From assembly GCA_025359185.1 (NCBI GenBank), contig JANYHF010000008.1, positions 1-64,000 on the forward strand: DNA of 64,000 nucleotides. The letters run 5' to 3'. Position 1 is the first letter of the stretch. Each line of letters begins with the position of its first letter. The notes below the pieces were generated by a model. That model worked only from the letters and a program-made list of their open reading frames with translations. It was not told the DNA's origin and made no database searches. This document shows positions 7,496 through 18,576 of this stretch, piece after piece. The DNA is from Hyphomicrobiaceae bacterium (GTDB lineage: Bacteria; Pseudomonadota; Alphaproteobacteria; Rhizobiales; Hyphomicrobiaceae). Position numbers and translations under genes: made by a program.

Positions 7496-8386
7496 ATGCC
7501 CTTGCGCAGCATGACAGGATTTGCCCGCAGCCAGGGCTCGCTCGGCACCGTGACATGGCACTGGGAGGTGCGCTCGGTCAACGGCCGGTCGCTCGACATC
7601 CGTATGCGGTTGCCCTCAGGCAGCGAGGCCATCGACGACGCCGCCCGCGACCTGGTCGGCAAGCGCATTTCGCGTGGCAGTGTCAACGTTGCCCTGACGG
7701 CGTCCCGGGCCGGAAGCAGCACTGTCATCCGCCTCAACGAAGCGGCCCTGCAACAGGTCAACGCCGCCGCCACCCGCGCGCGCGAACTCTGCGATGCGGC
7801 GCCGGCGACTCTCGATGGAATGCTGGCCCTGCGCGGTGTGCTGGAAGTCGCCGAGGCCTCCGAAACCGAAGCTGAAAAGGCGGCCCGCGACGATGCCATG
7901 CTGGCAAGCCTCGCGCAGGCGCTTGACGCGCTGCTGGCCGACCGCGCGCGCGAAGGCGACCGTCTGGCCCGCGTCTTTGCGGCCCAGATCGATGAGGTCG
8001 AAACCTTGACCCGCGCGGTTGAGCACGCGCCGCAACGCTCCCCGGAGCGGATCGAGGCGCGGCTGAAGGAGCAGGTGCAGCGACTGTTTGCGGCGTCCGC
8101 CCAACAGCTCGATCGCGACCGGCTGCACCAGGAAGCCATGCTGCTGGCCCTTAAAGCCGATGTGGAAGAGGAGCTGCAACGGCTGAAATCGCATGTGGAA
8201 GAAGCTCGCACGCTGCTCGCCGCCACGGAACCTGTCGGCCGCAAGCTGGATTTTCTGGCCCAGGAATTCTTCCGCGAGGCCAACGCGCTGTGCTCCAAAT
8301 CCAACGATGCCGAGATCACGCGCATGGGCCTCAGTCTCAAAGCCGTGATCGACCAGCTGCGCGAGCAAGTGCAAAATATCGAGTGA
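7496..8386 (+). CDS. yicC: YicC/YloC-family endoribonuclease
   Basis: Members of this family are endoribonucleases; E. coli YicC has been linked to small-RNA decay. The 296-residue protein begins MPLRSMTGFARSQG, the family signature. It has the N-terminal WEVRSVNGRSLDIRMRLP segment and the C-terminal LDFLAQEFFREANALCSKS segment, which is the highly conserved end of the fold. I start it at ATG 7496, although the frame is open to 7163 through the tail of mltG. gmk begins 5 bp downstream, a very common pairing. Confidence 0.93.
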   Translation: MPLRSMTGFARSQGSLGTVTWHWEVRSVNGRSLDIRMRLPSGSEAIDDAARDLVGKRISRGSVNVALTASRAGSSTVIRLNEAALQQVNAAATRARELCDAAPATLDGMLALRGVLEVAEASETEAEKAARDDAMLASLAQALDALLADRAREGDRLARVFAAQIDEVETLTRAVEHAPQRSPERIEARLKEQVQRLFAASAQQLDRDRLHQEAMLLALKADVEEELQRLKSHVEEARTLLAATEPVGRKLDFLAQEFFREANALCSKSNDAEITRMGLSLKAVIDQLREQVQNIE

Positions 8387-8391
8387 CGAGT

Positions 8392-9057
8392 ATGCCGCTG
8401 ACCCTTGCCCGCCGTGGCCTGATGTTCGTGCTCTCCTCGCCGTCAGGCGCGGGCAAGACGACGTTGTCGCATATGCTATTGCAAGCTGAGCAAAATATTG
8501 AATTGTCCGTATCCGTAACAACGCGCCCGGCCCGTCCAGGCGAGCGCGATCACGTCGACTACCACTTCATCGACAAGCCCCAATTTGCCGCCCATGTCGC
8601 CAAGTATGAGCTACTGGAATGGGCCGAAGTGTTCGGCAACAGCTACGGCACTCCGCGCGCGCCAGTCGAACAGGCTCTGAGCGCTGGCCGCGATGTGCTG
8701 TTCGACATTGATTGGCAAGGCACGCGGCAGTTGAAAGCATCGTGTGCCGCCGATCTGGTGACGGTGTTCATCCTGCCACCCTCGGCCGAAGCGCTGCGCC
8801 AGCGTTTGCTGAAGCGCGGGCAGGATAGCGAGGTGGTGGTGGCCAGCCGCATGAGTAAGGCCGCCAGTGAGATCAGCCATTGGGCCGAGTACGATTACAT
8901 TCTGGTCAACGAGGACCTGGATGAGAGTCTCACCAGCATTCGCGCCATCCTCGATGCGGAGCGCTTGAAGCGCGAACGCAGGAAGGTGGATCTGGCGGCG
9001 CTGGTTGAGCGGCTGGACAAGGAGCTAATTTCCACAGGTATCAATCCATCCGTGTAG
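8392..9057 (+). CDS. gmk: Guanylate kinase
   Basis: Gmk phosphorylates GMP to GDP using ATP. The P-loop SSPSGAGKT is at residues 15-23, followed by SVSVTTRPARPGE, which binds GMP, and the DYHFID segment. The 221-residue length is standard. The start is ATG 8392, five bases after the yicC stop. The last codons and the TAG stop overlap the first arm of a dispersed repeat (9054-9078), so the 3' end of this gene and the repeat share sequence. Confidence 0.97.
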   Translation: MPLTLARRGLMFVLSSPSGAGKTTLSHMLLQAEQNIELSVSVTTRPARPGERDHVDYHFIDKPQFAAHVAKYELLEWAEVFGNSYGTPRAPVEQALSAGRDVLFDIDWQGTRQLKASCAADLVTVFILPPSAEALRQRLLKRGQDSEVVVASRMSKAASEISHWAEYDYILVNEDLDESLTSIRAILDAERLKRERRKVDLAALVERLDKELISTGINPSV

Positions 9058-9344
9058 GAGCGACGGGCCGTCGCCCGTCTAATGCCGCCAAGCGAATGTT
9101 CCAACCTATCAAGTTCCGTCATCCCGGATGCGCTGCAGCATCCTTCATGGTGCAGTGCTAACCCGGGACCTTGATCGCGGCTCAAGCACCTGTTCGAACC
9201 ACAAGATCCCGTGTCTGCGGTGCGTCCTGGACTTGATCCAGGAACAAGGATCGCTGCACCGCGCACGGGACGACGGTTCGCATTTCAGATCGATGGTATC
9301 GTAGCAACGTATGCAGCCAGCGGGCGACGGCCCATCGCCCCTAC
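9054..9344. repeat. Composite repeat island between gmk and the uracil-DNA glycosylase
   Basis: The 308-bp gap has no gene and is nearly all repeat. Two 25-bp arms (9054-9078 and 9320-9344) are inverted copies that differ at three positions, and each has a hairpin core around GGGC-CGTC-GCCC. Inside lies a second element: 9118-9174 contains CCCGGATGCGCTGCAG and recurs with high similarity at 60708-60764. An inverted counterpart (about 9249-9275, GATCGCTGCACCGCGCACGG) recurs at about 60828-60854. It looks like a mobile palindromic element flanked by smaller ones. Confidence 0.75.
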
Positions 9345-9365
9345 ATCGAGAGATCAGCGCACAAA

Positions 9366-10187
9366 TCACGTCGCCAGCGCCGCTGCGATCAGCTGCAAAT
9401 CCTGCCAGACCTGCCGCTTGGCAGCGGGCGTGCGCAGCAGATAGGCCGGATGCAGCGTCGCGAGCGACCGCACCTCACGGCCAGCAACGCTCAGCGCCCG
9501 CCATTTTCCACGCAACTTCAGAATACCTTCTGTCAGTCCCAAGACGGACTTGGCCGCCACGCCACCCAACAATACGATGACATCAGGTTCGACCAGTTCT
9601 ATCTGCCGCGTCACGAACGGCGCGCAGGCCTGCGTTTCCTCGGGCGTCGGCGTGCGATTGCCGGGCGGACGCCAATAGACAGTGTTAGTGATGTGAACCT
9701 TGCTCTCATCGATGCCGATGGCGGCCAGCATCTTGTCCAGCAGTTGCCCAGCGCGCCCGACAAACGGCTTACCCGCGATGTCCTCGTCGCGGCCCGGCGC
9801 CTCGCCGATCAGCATGAGCCGGGCTTTTGGCGCCCCACGATAAAAGCAGAGTGACTTGGCGGTAGCCTTGAGGCCGCAGCCCTCGAACGCTTCGATCTGC
9901 CGCAAGAGATCGTCGAGAGACTGCGCGGCTGCGGCCGTGGCATGGGCTTGAGCGGAAGCGGCGGTGGGTGCGACGGCAGGGCGCACGACCGGCGAAACCG
10001 ATGCGGGCGCCCAGCGCAGTTCTGCTGGCGGAGCAGCGGGCTTGGCGTCTGCCGATTTCAGCGTCGCACGGCGCTGATCGACGAGCGCAAACCAGTTCGC
10101 CGGCCCATCACCGACCGCATCGGTGACGCCCGCAGCGTGCCATGCGTCGATGTACGTCACGATATCGTCTCGCATCAGGTCAGTCAC
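9366..10187 (-). CDS. Uracil-DNA glycosylase, family 4
   Basis: The protein removes uracil from DNA as the first step of base excision repair. The family 4 active-site motif GEAPGRDED is followed by GKPFVGRAGQLLDKML, then ITNTVYWRPPGNRTP, and the C-terminal HPAYLLRTP loop carries the catalytic-pocket His. Family 4 enzymes usually hold a 4Fe-4S cluster. Here the Cys residues are in EGCGLK and SLCFY before the motif and in ACAPF later, so the classic CxxC pair is not present. The first 85 residues are Ala/Pro-rich and probably disordered. Length is 273 residues. It is convergent with gmk across the repeat island. Confidence 0.92.
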   Translation of the reverse strand: MTDLMRDDIVTYIDAWHAAGVTDAVGDGPANWFALVDQRRATLKSADAKPAAPPAELRWAPASVSPVVRPAVAPTAASAQAHATAAAAQSLDDLLRQIEAFEGCGLKATAKSLCFYRGAPKARLMLIGEAPGRDEDIAGKPFVGRAGQLLDKMLAAIGIDESKVHITNTVYWRPPGNRTPTPEETQACAPFVTRQIELVEPDVIVLLGGVAAKSVLGLTEGILKLRGKWRALSVAGREVRSLATLHPAYLLRTPAAKRQVWQDLQLIAAALAT

Positions 10188-10206
10188 GAACAGAAACGCT
10201 CTTCAC

Positions 10207-10575
10207 TCATTGGGTTCCGGTCGCCTTCGACAGCTGTTGTTCCAGTTGATTGTTTCGAGAATCGTATTGGTCCTTCAAGTGTGAGACGTCATCGCAACCC
10301 GTTTTCTCAAACTGATTCTGTGCGTTGAGTTGTTCTGTCAAGGCCTTTTCCCGCTCCTCGCTCTTCCCGAGCAAAGATAGCAGACCACCAAAAAGTTTGA
10401 ACATTTTTTCGTCGCGAGGTCTCAAGACTTTATTCCGGCAAACGCAGTTTTCGACCTTTGTCTTGGCATAATCACACTTGTACGCAACCGCCATGCTCGG
10501 TGTCGCCGTCAAAACTAGCAGCGAGGTGAGAATGCCCGTCCTGATGGCAAAACGCAAATTCCAATCCCCCGGCAT
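10207..10575 (-). CDS. Small exported protein of unknown function, four cysteines
   Basis: I do not recognise the family. With the start at ATG 10575 the protein is 122 residues, and the first 28 or so look like a signal peptide with a hydrophobic core (GILTSLLVLTA) and an Ala-x-Ala end. The mature part opens YKCDYAKTKVENCVCRN and later has one more Cys (TGCDDV), giving four Cys that could form two disulfides in the periplasm. The second half is charged and helical, with a Gln/Leu-rich end that may form a coiled coil. It ends 19 bp before the glycosylase start on the same strand. A longer frame to 10806 exists but lacks coding character. Confidence 0.6.
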   Translation of the reverse strand: MPGDWNLRFAIRTGILTSLLVLTATPSMAVAYKCDYAKTKVENCVCRNKVLRPRDEKMFKLFGGLLSLLGKSEEREKALTEQLNAQNQFEKTGCDDVSHLKDQYDSRNNQLEQQLSKATGTQ

Positions 10576-10781
10576 CTGTTTGCTCCATATGGCACATTGG
10601 AGTTCAATGCCCAGCAATTGCGACGAAATTGTAGACCATGCCGCAGTTGGATCCTGCGCTACGCGACAAAGTCTCGCGCACAGAAAGCACGGGACCGAGC
10701 GGCCAAGCAATCGCAAGCGCTTGACGGCTGCGCAACCGTGCCCCAATCGAAGGCGACCATTCGAGGTCGAGGACGGAAACA

Positions 10782-12458
10782 ATGACGGACGCAAGCCTGC
10801 CAGCACGCGAAGCCATGGAGGTCGATGTCGTCATCGTCGGCGGCGGGCCTGCTGGGTTGGCCACGGGCATCCGGCTGATGCAGCAGGCCAAATCGCATGG
10901 TACGGAGCTGAATGTCGTCTTGATCGAGAAGGGCTCGGAGGTTGGCGCGCATATCCTGTCTGGCGCGGTCATTGACCCTATCGGCATCAACAGCCTGATG
11001 CCCGATTGGCAGAGGTTGGGCGCTCCCATCGAGACCAAAGTCACCGACGACCGCTTCTTCTATCTCGGCCCCGCCGGTTCGTTGCGGCTGCCCAATTTCG
11101 CTATGCCGCCGCTAATGAGCAACCACGGCAACTACATCGTCAGCCTGGGTGCCGTCTGCAAATGGCTGAGCGAGCAGGCCGAGGCGATGGGCTTGCAGAT
11201 TTTCCCAGGGTTCGCGGGCGCCGAGGTCCTCTACAACCCGGATGGCTCGGTGGCGGGCGTCGCTACGGGGGATATGGGCATCAGCAAGGACGGCAAGGCC
11301 AAGAGCGGATTTGCCCGTGGCATGGAAATCCGGGCGCGCTACACCATCATCGCCGAAGGCGCGCGCGGTTCGCTGGCTAAGCAACTCATCAATCGCTTCG
11401 AGCTCGACAAGGGCCGTGACCCGCAAAAGTACGGGCTCGGCATGAAGGAGCTATGGGAGGTCGCGCCGGACAAGCACCAGCCGGGGCTTGTCATGCACAC
11501 CATGGGCTGGCCCCTGGCTGACCGTTTTGGCGGCGGCTCATTCCAATATCATTTCGGAAAAAATCTCGTCTCTCTCGGTTTCGTCGTCCACCTCAACTAT
11601 GACAACCCGTATTTGAGCCCCTACGACGAATTCCAGCGCATGAAGACGCATCCGGACATTCGCGGCATTTTCGACGGCGGCAAGCGCATTGCCTATGGCG
11701 CGCGGGCGATCACCGAGGGCGGGTTCCAGTCGGTGCCGGAGCTTGTGTTCCCCGGCGGCGCTTTGGTGGGCTGTTCGGCGGGTTTCGTGAATGTGCCGCG
11801 CATAAAAGGCTCGCACAATGCAATCCTCACCGGGATGATGGCGGCAGAGGCGTGCTTTGCCGCACTTCAAGCGGGCCGCTCACACGACCGGCTCGATGCG
11901 TATACTGAGGCCTATAAGGGCAGTTCCGTCCACATGGACTTGAAGCGCGTGCGCAACATCAAGCCACTGTGGTCGCGGCTGGGCACGCGGCTGGGCGTCG
12001 GGCTGGGCGCAGTTGATATGTGGCTCAACACCATCATCCCGGGCGTTGGCCTCGGCTATACCATGAAGCATGGCAAGGCCGACTACCAGACCCTGAAGCC
12101 AGCAAGCTGGTTCAAGCCGATTGTTTACCCAAAGGCCGATGGCAAACTGACGTTTGACAAGCTGACCAATGTCGCCTTCTCGGGCACCAATCACGAGGAA
12201 GACCAGCCAGTACACTTGAAGGTCGCTGATATGGCCTTGCAGGTGTCGAGCGAATTGGACTCGTTCGCAGGACCGTCCAACCGCTATTGCCCCGCTGGCG
12301 TCTACGAATGGGTGGACAATGGCGCGGGTGGAAAGCGCTTCCAGATTAACGCGCAAAACTGCGTGCACTGCAAAACCTGCGACATCAAAGACCCGAACCA
12401 GAACATCAACTGGACCGTTCCAGAAGGTAGTGGCGGTCCGGTGTATCCAGGAATGTAG
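10782..12458 (+). CDS. etfQO: Electron transfer flavoprotein-ubiquinone oxidoreductase
   Basis: This inner-membrane-associated enzyme passes electrons from ETF, reduced by acyl-CoA and other dehydrogenases, to ubiquinone. The N-terminal dinucleotide motif [16 protein letters not shown] binds FAD. The C-terminal 4Fe-4S cluster ligands are seen in YCPAGVYE and [14 protein letters not shown]. The protein ends GGPVYPGM, like its homologues. At 558 residues it is full length. It starts at ATG 10782 with a GAGGACGGA stretch in front and is followed by glyA after 53 bp. Confidence 0.95.
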   Translation: MTDASLPAREAMEVDVVIVGGGPAGLATGIRLMQQAKSHGTELNVVLIEKGSEVGAHILSGAVIDPIGINSLMPDWQRLGAPIETKVTDDRFFYLGPAGSLRLPNFAMPPLMSNHGNYIVSLGAVCKWLSEQAEAMGLQIFPGFAGAEVLYNPDGSVAGVATGDMGISKDGKAKSGFARGMEIRARYTIIAEGARGSLAKQLINRFELDKGRDPQKYGLGMKELWEVAPDKHQPGLVMHTMGWPLADRFGGGSFQYHFGKNLVSLGFVVHLNYDNPYLSPYDEFQRMKTHPDIRGIFDGGKRIAYGARAITEGGFQSVPELVFPGGALVGCSAGFVNVPRIKGSHNAILTGMMAAEACFAALQAGRSHDRLDAYTEAYKGSSVHMDLKRVRNIKPLWSRLGTRLGVGLGAVDMWLNTIIPGVGLGYTMKHGKADYQTLKPASWFKPIVYPKADGKLTFDKLTNVAFSGTNHEEDQPVHLKVADMALQVSSELDSFAGPSNRYCPAGVYEWVDNGAGGKRFQINAQNCVHCKTCDIKDPNQNINWTVPEGSGGPVYPGM

Positions 12459-12511
12459 TACGACCTCGCAGCGCGATTGATCCGATAGATACTCATTGGG
12501 CGGATATAACC

Positions 12512-13813
12512 ATGTCATCATCAGGCACCAATACCGGTCGCAAGGCAGGCTTTTTCAGCGAAAGCCTCTTAGAAGGTGACCCCGAGATCGCCAGGACCGT
12601 CGGCCTCGAACTCACCCGTCAGCGCGACGAGATCGAACTGATCGCGTCCGAAAACATCGTGTCGAAGGCGGTGCTGGAGGCATCTGGCAGTGCATTGACG
12701 AACAAATATGCGGAGGGTTATCCGGGCAAGCGCTATTATGGCGGCTGCCAATATGTGGATATCGCCGAAAACATCGCTATCGAACGCGTCAAAAAACTGT
12801 TTGGCTGCGGCTTTGCCAATGTGCAGCCGCATTCGGGCTCGCAGGCCAATCAGGCCGTCTTCACGGCCCTGATGAAGCCGGGCGATACCTATTTAGGCTT
12901 GAGCCTGTCGGCGGGCGGGCATCTGACACACGGATCGCCCGTCAATCAGTCGGGCAAATGGTTCAATCCCGTTTCTTACACGGTCCGCAAGCAGGACCAC
13001 CGCGTCGACTTCGACGAGGTCGAGCAGCTCGCCAAGGAGCACAAGCCTAAGATCATCATCGCGGGCGGTTCGGCCTATCCGCGCACGCTCGATTTTGCCC
13101 GCTTCCGGAAAATTGCTGACAGCGTAAGCGCAGTCCTGATGGTGGATATGGCGCATATCGCCGGGCTGGTCGCAGGCGGAGCGCATCCGAGCCCCTTCCC
13201 GCACGCGCATGTTGTCACATCGACCACTCACAAAACCCTGCGCGGGCCACGCGGCGGCCTCATCCTCACCAACGACGAAGATCTCGCCAAGAAGGTCAAT
13301 TCGGCGATCTTCCCGGGCATCCAGGGCGGCCCGTTAATGCATACGATCGCGGCCAAGGCCGTGGCGTTCGGTGAAGCCCTGCGGCCGGAATTCAAGGCTT
13401 ACGCTCACGCGGTGGTTGCGAACTGCCAGGCGTTGGGCGACGTTCTGAACAGTTCCGGGCTGGACCTCGTTTCGGGCGGCACGGACACGCATCTCATTTT
13501 GGTGGATCTCAGGCCCAAGAAGCTCACCGGCAAGGACGCCGAACAGGCGCTGGGCCACGCGCATATCACCTGTAACAAGAACGGCGTGCCGTTCGATCCG
13601 GAAAAACCGATGATCACGTCGGGCATCCGCTTGGGCACGCCCGCAGGCACGACGCGCGGCTTTGGCGTCGCGCAGTTCCGCGAGGTCGGCGGGTTGATCA
13701 TCGAGGTGCTGGATGGGCTGGCCAAGCACGGTGCCGCGGGCAATGGCGCGGTCGAAGCCAGTGTCAAAGAGCGGGCGACGGCGCTGTGCCGGCGCTTCCC
13801 GATCTATGCTTAG
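12512..13813 (+). CDS. glyA: Serine hydroxymethyltransferase
   Basis: GlyA interconverts serine and glycine and loads one-carbon units on tetrahydrofolate. The PLP-binding Lys241 lies in [13 protein letters not shown]. Substrate-site motifs [23 protein letters not shown] and [11 protein letters not shown] are intact. The 433-residue length matches alphaproteobacterial enzymes. The start ATG 12512 follows GGCGGATATAACC. The stop is followed by a 256-bp gap before coxB containing a weak hairpin (13834-13839 with 13845-13850). Confidence 0.97.
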   Translation: MSSSGTNTGRKAGFFSESLLEGDPEIARTVGLELTRQRDEIELIASENIVSKAVLEASGSALTNKYAEGYPGKRYYGGCQYVDIAENIAIERVKKLFGCGFANVQPHSGSQANQAVFTALMKPGDTYLGLSLSAGGHLTHGSPVNQSGKWFNPVSYTVRKQDHRVDFDEVEQLAKEHKPKIIIAGGSAYPRTLDFARFRKIADSVSAVLMVDMAHIAGLVAGGAHPSPFPHAHVVTSTTHKTLRGPRGGLILTNDEDLAKKVNSAIFPGIQGGPLMHTIAAKAVAFGEALRPEFKAYAHAVVANCQALGDVLNSSGLDLVSGGTDTHLILVDLRPKKLTGKDAEQALGHAHITCNKNGVPFDPEKPMITSGIRLGTPAGTTRGFGVAQFREVGGLIIEVLDGLAKHGAAGNGAVEASVKERATALCRRFPIYA

Positions 13814-14069
13814 ACGCGGTCTCGCGAATATATGCCGCAGTGTTTGCGGCTTGTGAGAGCACGGGTGTTGGTGTTCCCTCAAGTTGGCTGTTTTTCGCAG
13901 TGCGAAGCGCGGAATCACGGCTGAGGCCGCCGCGCGGACACTGCCGGATGGTAAGGCGTACACCACAGCAGTTAAGGGTCACCGGACCTCAAGAAGACTT
14001 TTGGTGCCTGCCCCATGGCGGGCGAAACCGGACGCGGCCGGTCAGATGCCGGGAATGAGGAGCACGCGC

Positions 14070-15020
14070 ATGACGGTGAGCGACAGACTGCGGACCTTGG
14101 TTAGCCCGATTGGGGTTGGCCGGATTGGGATCAGCGGACTGACAATGGCGGCGTTGACACTGGCGGCGATGCCAGTGGCAATGGCTGCGTTTGGCAAAGC
14201 CGAGGACTACCAGTTGGGCTTCCAGGACCCGGTGACGGACAACGCGCGCTATATCGGTATTTTCAACACCTATTTGACCATTGGCGCGGCGGCCATCACT
14301 CTGTTTGTCATGGCGCTGCTGCTCTATGTCATCGTCAAGTTCAACGCCAAGGCCAACCCGACGCCGGCCCATTTCCATCACAACACCACGCTGGAAGTGC
14401 TGTGGACGGTTATCCCGATTGCCATACTGGTGGTGATCTCGGTGCCATCGTTCCGGCTGCTTTATGCGCAGTATGCGTTTCCAAAGCCCGACGTCACCAT
14501 CAAGGCCATCGGCAATCAGTGGTACTGGTCCTACGAATACATTGATGCCAAGGGCGTGGCTTACGACAGCTACATGCTGAAGGACGACGAGACCGCAGCG
14601 CTCCGGGCCAAGAACGTCGATGCGCCGCGCTTGCTGGCGGTGGATAACGAAGTGGTCGTGCCGGTCAACAAGGTGGTACACGTCCTGATCACTGCCAAAG
14701 ACGTCATCCACAACTGGAACATTCCGTCGTTCGGCATCAAGACCGATGGCGTTCCGGGCCGCGTCACCGCGAACTGGTTCAAGGCCGATCGCGTTGGTAT
14801 TTACTATGGTGTCTGCTCGGAATTGTGCGGCGCTCAGCACGCTTACATGCCCATCGCCGTTCGCGTCGTCTCCGAGGAGGCGTACAAGGCCTGGCTGGAG
14901 ATCCGCAAGACGGGCGGCAAGGGCGTCGACGACAAGGCGCGTGCCGTCATCCAGGCCTGGCTGCCCGATCCCAACGCAACGTCGAGCGTTGCTTTGCTCG
15001 GGGCGGCCGCGACGCCGTAG
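14070..15020 (+). CDS. coxB: Cytochrome c oxidase subunit II (aa3 type)
   Basis: Subunit II carries the binuclear CuA centre that receives electrons from cytochrome c. There is an N-terminal signal segment ending near AMPVAMA, two membrane helices, the aromatic patch QWYWSYEY, and the CuA motif CSELCGAQHAYM. I start it at ATG 14070 because a perfect GAGGAG site (14057-14062) sits 7 bp upstream, which gives 316 residues. The frame is open to 13884 but that part has no homologous look. It opens the oxidase cluster, with coxA 99 bp downstream. Confidence 0.96.
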   Translation: MTVSDRLRTLVSPIGVGRIGISGLTMAALTLAAMPVAMAAFGKAEDYQLGFQDPVTDNARYIGIFNTYLTIGAAAITLFVMALLLYVIVKFNAKANPTPAHFHHNTTLEVLWTVIPIAILVVISVPSFRLLYAQYAFPKPDVTIKAIGNQWYWSYEYIDAKGVAYDSYMLKDDETAALRAKNVDAPRLLAVDNEVVVPVNKVVHVLITAKDVIHNWNIPSFGIKTDGVPGRVTANWFKADRVGIYYGVCSELCGAQHAYMPIAVRVVSEEAYKAWLEIRKTGGKGVDDKARAVIQAWLPDPNATSSVALLGAAATP

Positions 15021-15113
15021 ACCCCGTAAACGCTGCTAATTCGGCTGCGCATCCTTTGCGCGGCCAGGACGCATTTCCGGGCAAGGACAGGTTCCGCGCC
15101 CAAAGCAAGGTGA

Positions 15114-16739
<1,626 letters not shown>

Positions 16740-16800
16740 GGATGTGAAGCCGTAGGTTGGGTCAAGCCTTCCTGCGGATGAAATGACTGGAGTTCCGCCA

Positions 16801-17742
16801 ATGCCGGTCGATAGCCTGATTCCAGCAATGGCACATGCCTCGCAAGACGGCGGCTCGGTCGCCGACTATTTTGAGCTGCTGAAGCCGCGTGTGATGTCTC
16901 TCGTGATCTTCACCGCGCTGGTGGGCATGGTGTGTGCGCCGGGTCAGTTGCATCCGGTGCTGGCGGTGATTGCGCTGCTGTGCATCGCCGTCGGCGCGGG
17001 CGCGTCGGCTGCACTCAATATGTGGTACGATGCCGATATCGATGCGCTGATGGCCCGCACCGTCCGGCGGCCGATTCCTGATGGCCGGATTGAGCCCAAT
17101 GAAGCGCTCGTATTCGGGCTGGTTCTGTCTGCCACATCGGTCGTTGTGCTGGCCGTGACCGTCAGCTGGTTCGCTTCCGCGCTGCTCGCCGTGACCATCG
17201 TCTACTATGTCGTTTTCTACACCATGTGGTTGAAGCGCCGGACGGTGCAGAACATCGTCATCGGCGGTGCGGCTGGCGCATTCCCGCCCATGATCGGATA
17301 CGCGGCCGTCACCAACTCCATCACAATCGACAGCGTGCTGATGTTCACAATCATCTTTTTGTGGACGCCGCCGCATTTCTGGGCCCTGGCGCTCAACCGT
17401 TCGGGCGATTACGCCCGCGCGGGTGTGCCGATGCTGCCGGTCGTCAGCGGCCCCGATGCGACGCGCCTGCAAATCCTGCTCTACAGTCTCGTCATGGCCC
17501 CCGTTGGTGTACTGCCGGTGGTCACCGGCCTCGGTGGCATCGGCTATGGTGTTGTGGCGACGCTCTCTGGACTGGTGTTCGTGTGGCTGGCGGTCGATGT
17601 GTTCCGTAAGCGGACGGGTGACGCTTCAGTGTTCGCCGCACGCCGGTTGTTCCGCTTTTCGCTAATTTATCTGGCGCTGCTATTCGCGGTACTGCTGGTG
17701 GAACGCATGTTTCCCGTGTTTGCTGCAATGATGGTGCGTTGA
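16801..17742 (+). CDS. ctaB: Protohaem IX farnesyltransferase (haem O synthase)
   Basis: CtaB attaches farnesyl to haem B to make haem O, the precursor of haem A for the oxidase encoded beside it. The polyprenyl-diphosphate binding motif [15 protein letters not shown] is present. The later conserved stretch [14 protein letters not shown] is typical of UbiA-type prenyltransferases. Eight or nine membrane helices are evident. I choose ATG 16801 (313 residues) because a GGAG site lies 8 bp upstream; ATG 16783 is also in frame. The stop is 3 bp before the small membrane gene. Confidence 0.95.
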   Translation: MPVDSLIPAMAHASQDGGSVADYFELLKPRVMSLVIFTALVGMVCAPGQLHPVLAVIALLCIAVGAGASAALNMWYDADIDALMARTVRRPIPDGRIEPNEALVFGLVLSATSVVVLAVTVSWFASALLAVTIVYYVVFYTMWLKRRTVQNIVIGGAAGAFPPMIGYAAVTNSITIDSVLMFTIIFLWTPPHFWALALNRSGDYARAGVPMLPVVSGPDATRLQILLYSLVMAPVGVLPVVTGLGGIGYGVVATLSGLVFVWLAVDVFRKRTGDASVFAARRLFRFSLIYLALLFAVLLVERMFPVFAAMMVR

Positions 17743-17745
17743 GCC

Positions 17746-17910
17746 ATGGCAGACATCAACGATCCGCGCGCACGCCGCAAGAGAAGCAGATCGATCGCAA
17801 TTGCCGTCACGCTCGGCGTGCTTGTTGTGATCTTTTACGCCTCGACCATCATCCGCTTTGGCAAGACACTCGAAACTCGCCGGACGCAAATTGAACAACC
17901 AAAGAGCTAG
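17746..17910 (+). CDS. Small single-pass membrane protein of the oxidase cluster (CtaF/CoxF-like)
   Basis: A 54-residue open frame sits exactly between ctaB (stop 17742) and ctaG (start 17913). It has a basic N-terminus (PRARRKRSRS), one hydrophobic segment (residues 17-36, IAIAVTLGVLVVIFY onward) and a charged C-terminal tail. Small membrane proteins in this position occur in rhizobial and other alphaproteobacterial oxidase clusters and are thought to help assembly. The 3-bp and 2-bp spacings show it is co-translated. Function here is inferred from position only. Confidence 0.75.
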   Translation: MADINDPRARRKRSRSIAIAVTLGVLVVIFYASTIIRFGKTLETRRTQIEQPKS

Positions 17911-17912
17911 GG

Positions 17913-18527
17913 ATGACCGTGCAGAACAGCAGCGGGCAAAAAACCAAGAGTATCGTCTGGCGGCACCGCCTCGTGTCGGCCGGGTTGGTGCTCGCCTATG
18001 CTGCCATGCTGGGTGCTGCCTATGCCGCCGTGCCGCTCTACAAATTGATCTGTCAGGCCACCGGCCTCAATGGCACCACACAGCGCGTTGGCGCCAACGG
18101 CACCAAGATCCTCGACCGGACTGTGACAATCCATTTCGATGCCAATATCGGCGCCGGGATGCCCTGGCAGTTCAAGCCCGTGCAGAACGCGATGACCATC
18201 CGCATCGGCGAAACCAGCATGGCGTATTTCTCGGCCCTTAACCCAACCGGTCGCACCGTCACTGGCAGCGCGCGCTACAACGTGACGCCGGAAATCGCGG
18301 GCCGGTTCTTCGACAAGATCCAGTGCTTCTGCTTCAACGAGCAAACCTTGAAGGCGGGCGAGCGTGTCGAGATGCCAGTGACGTTCTTTGTCGATCCGGA
18401 GATCGTCAATGAGCCGGGCGCACAAGACATTCACGACATCACGCTGTCCTACACATTTTACGAGGTGCCAGGCAAAGTTGCGCCCAGCGCCACGACAGTC
18501 CCAACAGTCAAAATCAAAGGGTCCTGA
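17913..18527 (+). CDS. ctaG: Cytochrome c oxidase assembly protein CtaG/Cox11
   Basis: Cox11-type proteins deliver copper to the CuB site of subunit I. One N-terminal membrane anchor (about residues 20-42) is followed by PLYKLICQATG with a conserved Cys. The periplasmic immunoglobulin-like domain carries the copper-binding CFCFNEQ motif. The 204-residue length matches the family. It lies between the small membrane gene and coxC. Confidence 0.96.
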   Translation: MTVQNSSGQKTKSIVWRHRLVSAGLVLAYAAMLGAAYAAVPLYKLICQATGLNGTTQRVGANGTKILDRTVTIHFDANIGAGMPWQFKPVQNAMTIRIGETSMAYFSALNPTGRTVTGSARYNVTPEIAGRFFDKIQCFCFNEQTLKAGERVEMPVTFFVDPEIVNEPGAQDIHDITLSYTFYEVPGKVAPSATTVPTVKIKGS

Positions 18528-18576
18528 ACCGGACCTGCGTTCGTACAACCTTTAATGACGACTTCGAGAGGCGACG

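Noticed and set aside
9054-9344. Possible CRISPR-like repeat array after gmk
   Set aside because: The repeats are inverted pairs of different lengths, not regularly spaced direct repeats with unique spacers.
13884-14069. N-terminal extension of coxB in the open frame from 13884
   Set aside because: A perfect GAGGAG site 7 bp before ATG 14070 and the normal subunit II signal segment starting there make the upstream part non-coding.
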